A model generated the notes under the pieces. It did not search any database and was not told the DNA's origin. It saw only the letters and a program-made list of their open reading frames with translations. Positions 5,427 through 6,060 of a stretch of 6,060 bases of DNA are shown in pieces. The position numbers and the translations under genes were made by a program. Source of the stretch: Desulfobacterales bacterium. Lineage in GTDB: Bacteria; Desulfobacterota; Desulfobacteria; Desulfobacterales; 4be13. Each line of letters starts with the position of its first letter. The first letter of the stretch is position 1. The stretch is taken from contig JAOZRQ010000433.1 of the NCBI GenBank assembly GCA_029940115.1, positions 1 through 6,060 on the forward strand. The letters are read 5' to 3'.

Positions 5427-5660
5427 TCAACGGCCAGTTTGGTCAGTCAACCAAGCTTCATGCAATGTTTTTTCAGACAAATGTACAACTCCTTGAAAAA
5501 AGGGCATTTGTCGGCGACCTTTTTTGATCTTTGCCGGTGTCAGCCTCTTAAAATTGCAGTGAGGAAAGTTATCCCGGAAAAACGGCATAAGCCCCTTAAT
5601 TTCAGACTCACCGCCTCCTGCAAACAGCCAAACCGTCTGACACATTGCGCTGTTCATCAT
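5427..5660 (-). pseudogene. Short ORF of unknown function, possibly a gene fragment
   Basis: A frame of 77 codons from the ATG at 5660 (other Met codons at 5657 and 5645) to a TGA at 5427-5429. It contains CQTVWLFAGGGESEIKGLMP followed by FFRDNFPHCNFKRLTPAKIK. The hydrophobic strand, a Gly-rich turn and acidic GESE faintly resemble the start of Toprim-like DUF4276 proteins (usual motif VEGxTE), but the first Glu is missing and the protein is far shorter than that family. There is no Shine-Dalgarno sequence. Its beginning overlaps the end of the frameshifted ORF upstream, so the two may be pieces of one damaged locus. I would not assign a function. Confidence 0.35.
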
Positions 5661-5963
5661 GGAGTTTTTCAAAATGGCTCCTTGTCTGAGAGGCATCGTC
5701 ATAAACGGAGACGACACCCTTGCCAACTTCCATATTGTGTGCCTTATAATAGTAAAATGGTTCGGCTCCCGGATAATTGGGCGGGGAACAAAGGATTTCA
5801 CGCCTGACTGTCGGACTTGTGCCAGCGCCTTTCAGCATAAGCTTCAGCTCGAAATCAATCTTCCTGCCTGCCTCGGGAGGATCGAATTCAAACTCACTGT
5901 GGCGGGTGGCTCAACAGTAGCATCCAGGATTCTGGCATCCCCCAATTTGATGACCGCAATGAG
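5608..5963 (-). pseudogene. Frameshifted ORF, unrecognised protein
   Basis: Two minus-strand frames join into one protein-like reading. The first, from about 5963, reads KLGDARILDATVEPPATVS. The second, closed upstream by a TGA at 5911-5913, reads EFDPPEAGRKIDFELKLM and goes on through SPPNYPGAEPFYYYKAHNME to a TGA at 5608-5610. Restoring one T in the TTT run near 5890 would give a continuous VSFEFDPPEAG. The composition suggests a beta-rich domain, which I do not recognise. No start codon with a Shine-Dalgarno sequence is seen before the shift, and an in-frame TGA lies at 5964-5966, so the gene is also cut at its 5' end. An intact 76-residue ORF from the ATG at 5838 is the alternative. Confidence 0.4.
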
Positions 5964-6060
5964 TCACAAATTGTGAAGGTTGAAGGGCAATGAGACCGCC
6001 CTTCTTGCACTCCCTTTGTTGAGCTCCCATAAACGCCTGACGGGACAATGGATGGACAGT
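5964..6060. other. Right edge: no gene recognised; one small hairpin
   Basis: No frame on either strand looks like a known protein. GAAGGGC (5982-5988) and GCCCTTC (5998-6004) form a 7-bp stem with a 9-base loop, without a following T run, so it is not a convincing terminator. Confidence 0.35.

Noticed and set aside
5353..5430. 26-codon extension of the O-GlcNAc transferase
   Set aside because: It reads through the repeat hairpin at 5375-5402 and TPR similarity begins only at the downstream Met.
5404..5515. 11-bp inverted repeat CGCCGACAAAT / ATTTGTCGGCG
   Set aside because: Exact but isolated, 90 bp apart and partly inside the short ORF; could be chance or a regulator site, with nothing to decide.
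5482..5530. AAAAAAGG/CCTTTTTT stem as a terminator
   Set aside because: The stem is nearly all A-T pairs with a 14-base loop, too weak for an intrinsic terminator.
5719..5749. Possible plus-strand promoter TTGCCA...TATAAT
   Set aside because: Spacing is 19 bp and it lies antisense to a degraded ORF with no plus-strand gene downstream.

Overview
The window looks like chromosome from a large, repeat-rich, motile environmental bacterium with about half G+C. A membrane chemoreceptor-type N-terminus, a PAS sensor kinase beside a family-3 solute-binding-protein remnant, a SPINDLY-type O-GlcNAc transferase and many short palindromic elements together suggest Desulfobacterota, perhaps a Desulfobacterales (Desulfonema-like) member. 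This assignment is an inference from gene style; there is no rRNA or other marker here.

All recognisable genes are on the minus strand. Region 1-321 is the first 107 codons of a membrane receptor, probably a methyl-accepting chemotaxis protein, that runs off the window. Region 322-958 holds no intact gene. It contains a 106-bp MITE-like element with a 9-bp target duplication, an 11 to 17-bp inverted repeat enclosing a GCAGAG-type palindrome, the 3' end of an unrecognised gene, and the first ~22 codons of an IS200/IS605-type (Y1) transposase with its Shine-Dalgarno sequence. Region 959-1220 is an array of four and a half two-hairpin units. Region 1230-3269 is an intact PAS/HAMP histidine kinase of 679 residues. 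Region 3285-3398 is a second MITE copy, inserted exactly between the kinase and the last ~28 codons of a solute-binding-protein gene (3399-3486). Removing the element and one target copy restores an ATGA stop/start overlap between those two genes. Region 3544-5352 is an intact TPR plus O-GlcNAc-transferase protein of 602 residues. Region 5353-6060 has a solo hairpin related to the 959-1220 array, then degraded ORFs.

Three functional themes follow. The receptor and the kinase are sensory-transduction proteins; the kinase probably once worked with the periplasmic binding protein whose tail remains upstream. The O-GlcNAc transferase would glycosylate Ser/Thr of cytoplasmic or surface-destined proteins. 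The spaces between them are dominated by small non-autonomous repeats. The best case is the two-copy MITE family: both copies have matching ends and target duplications, and one copy split a translationally coupled sensor operon while its target duplication left the kinase with a Shine-Dalgarno-like sequence. I see no defence system or CRISPR array, and no complete transposase.
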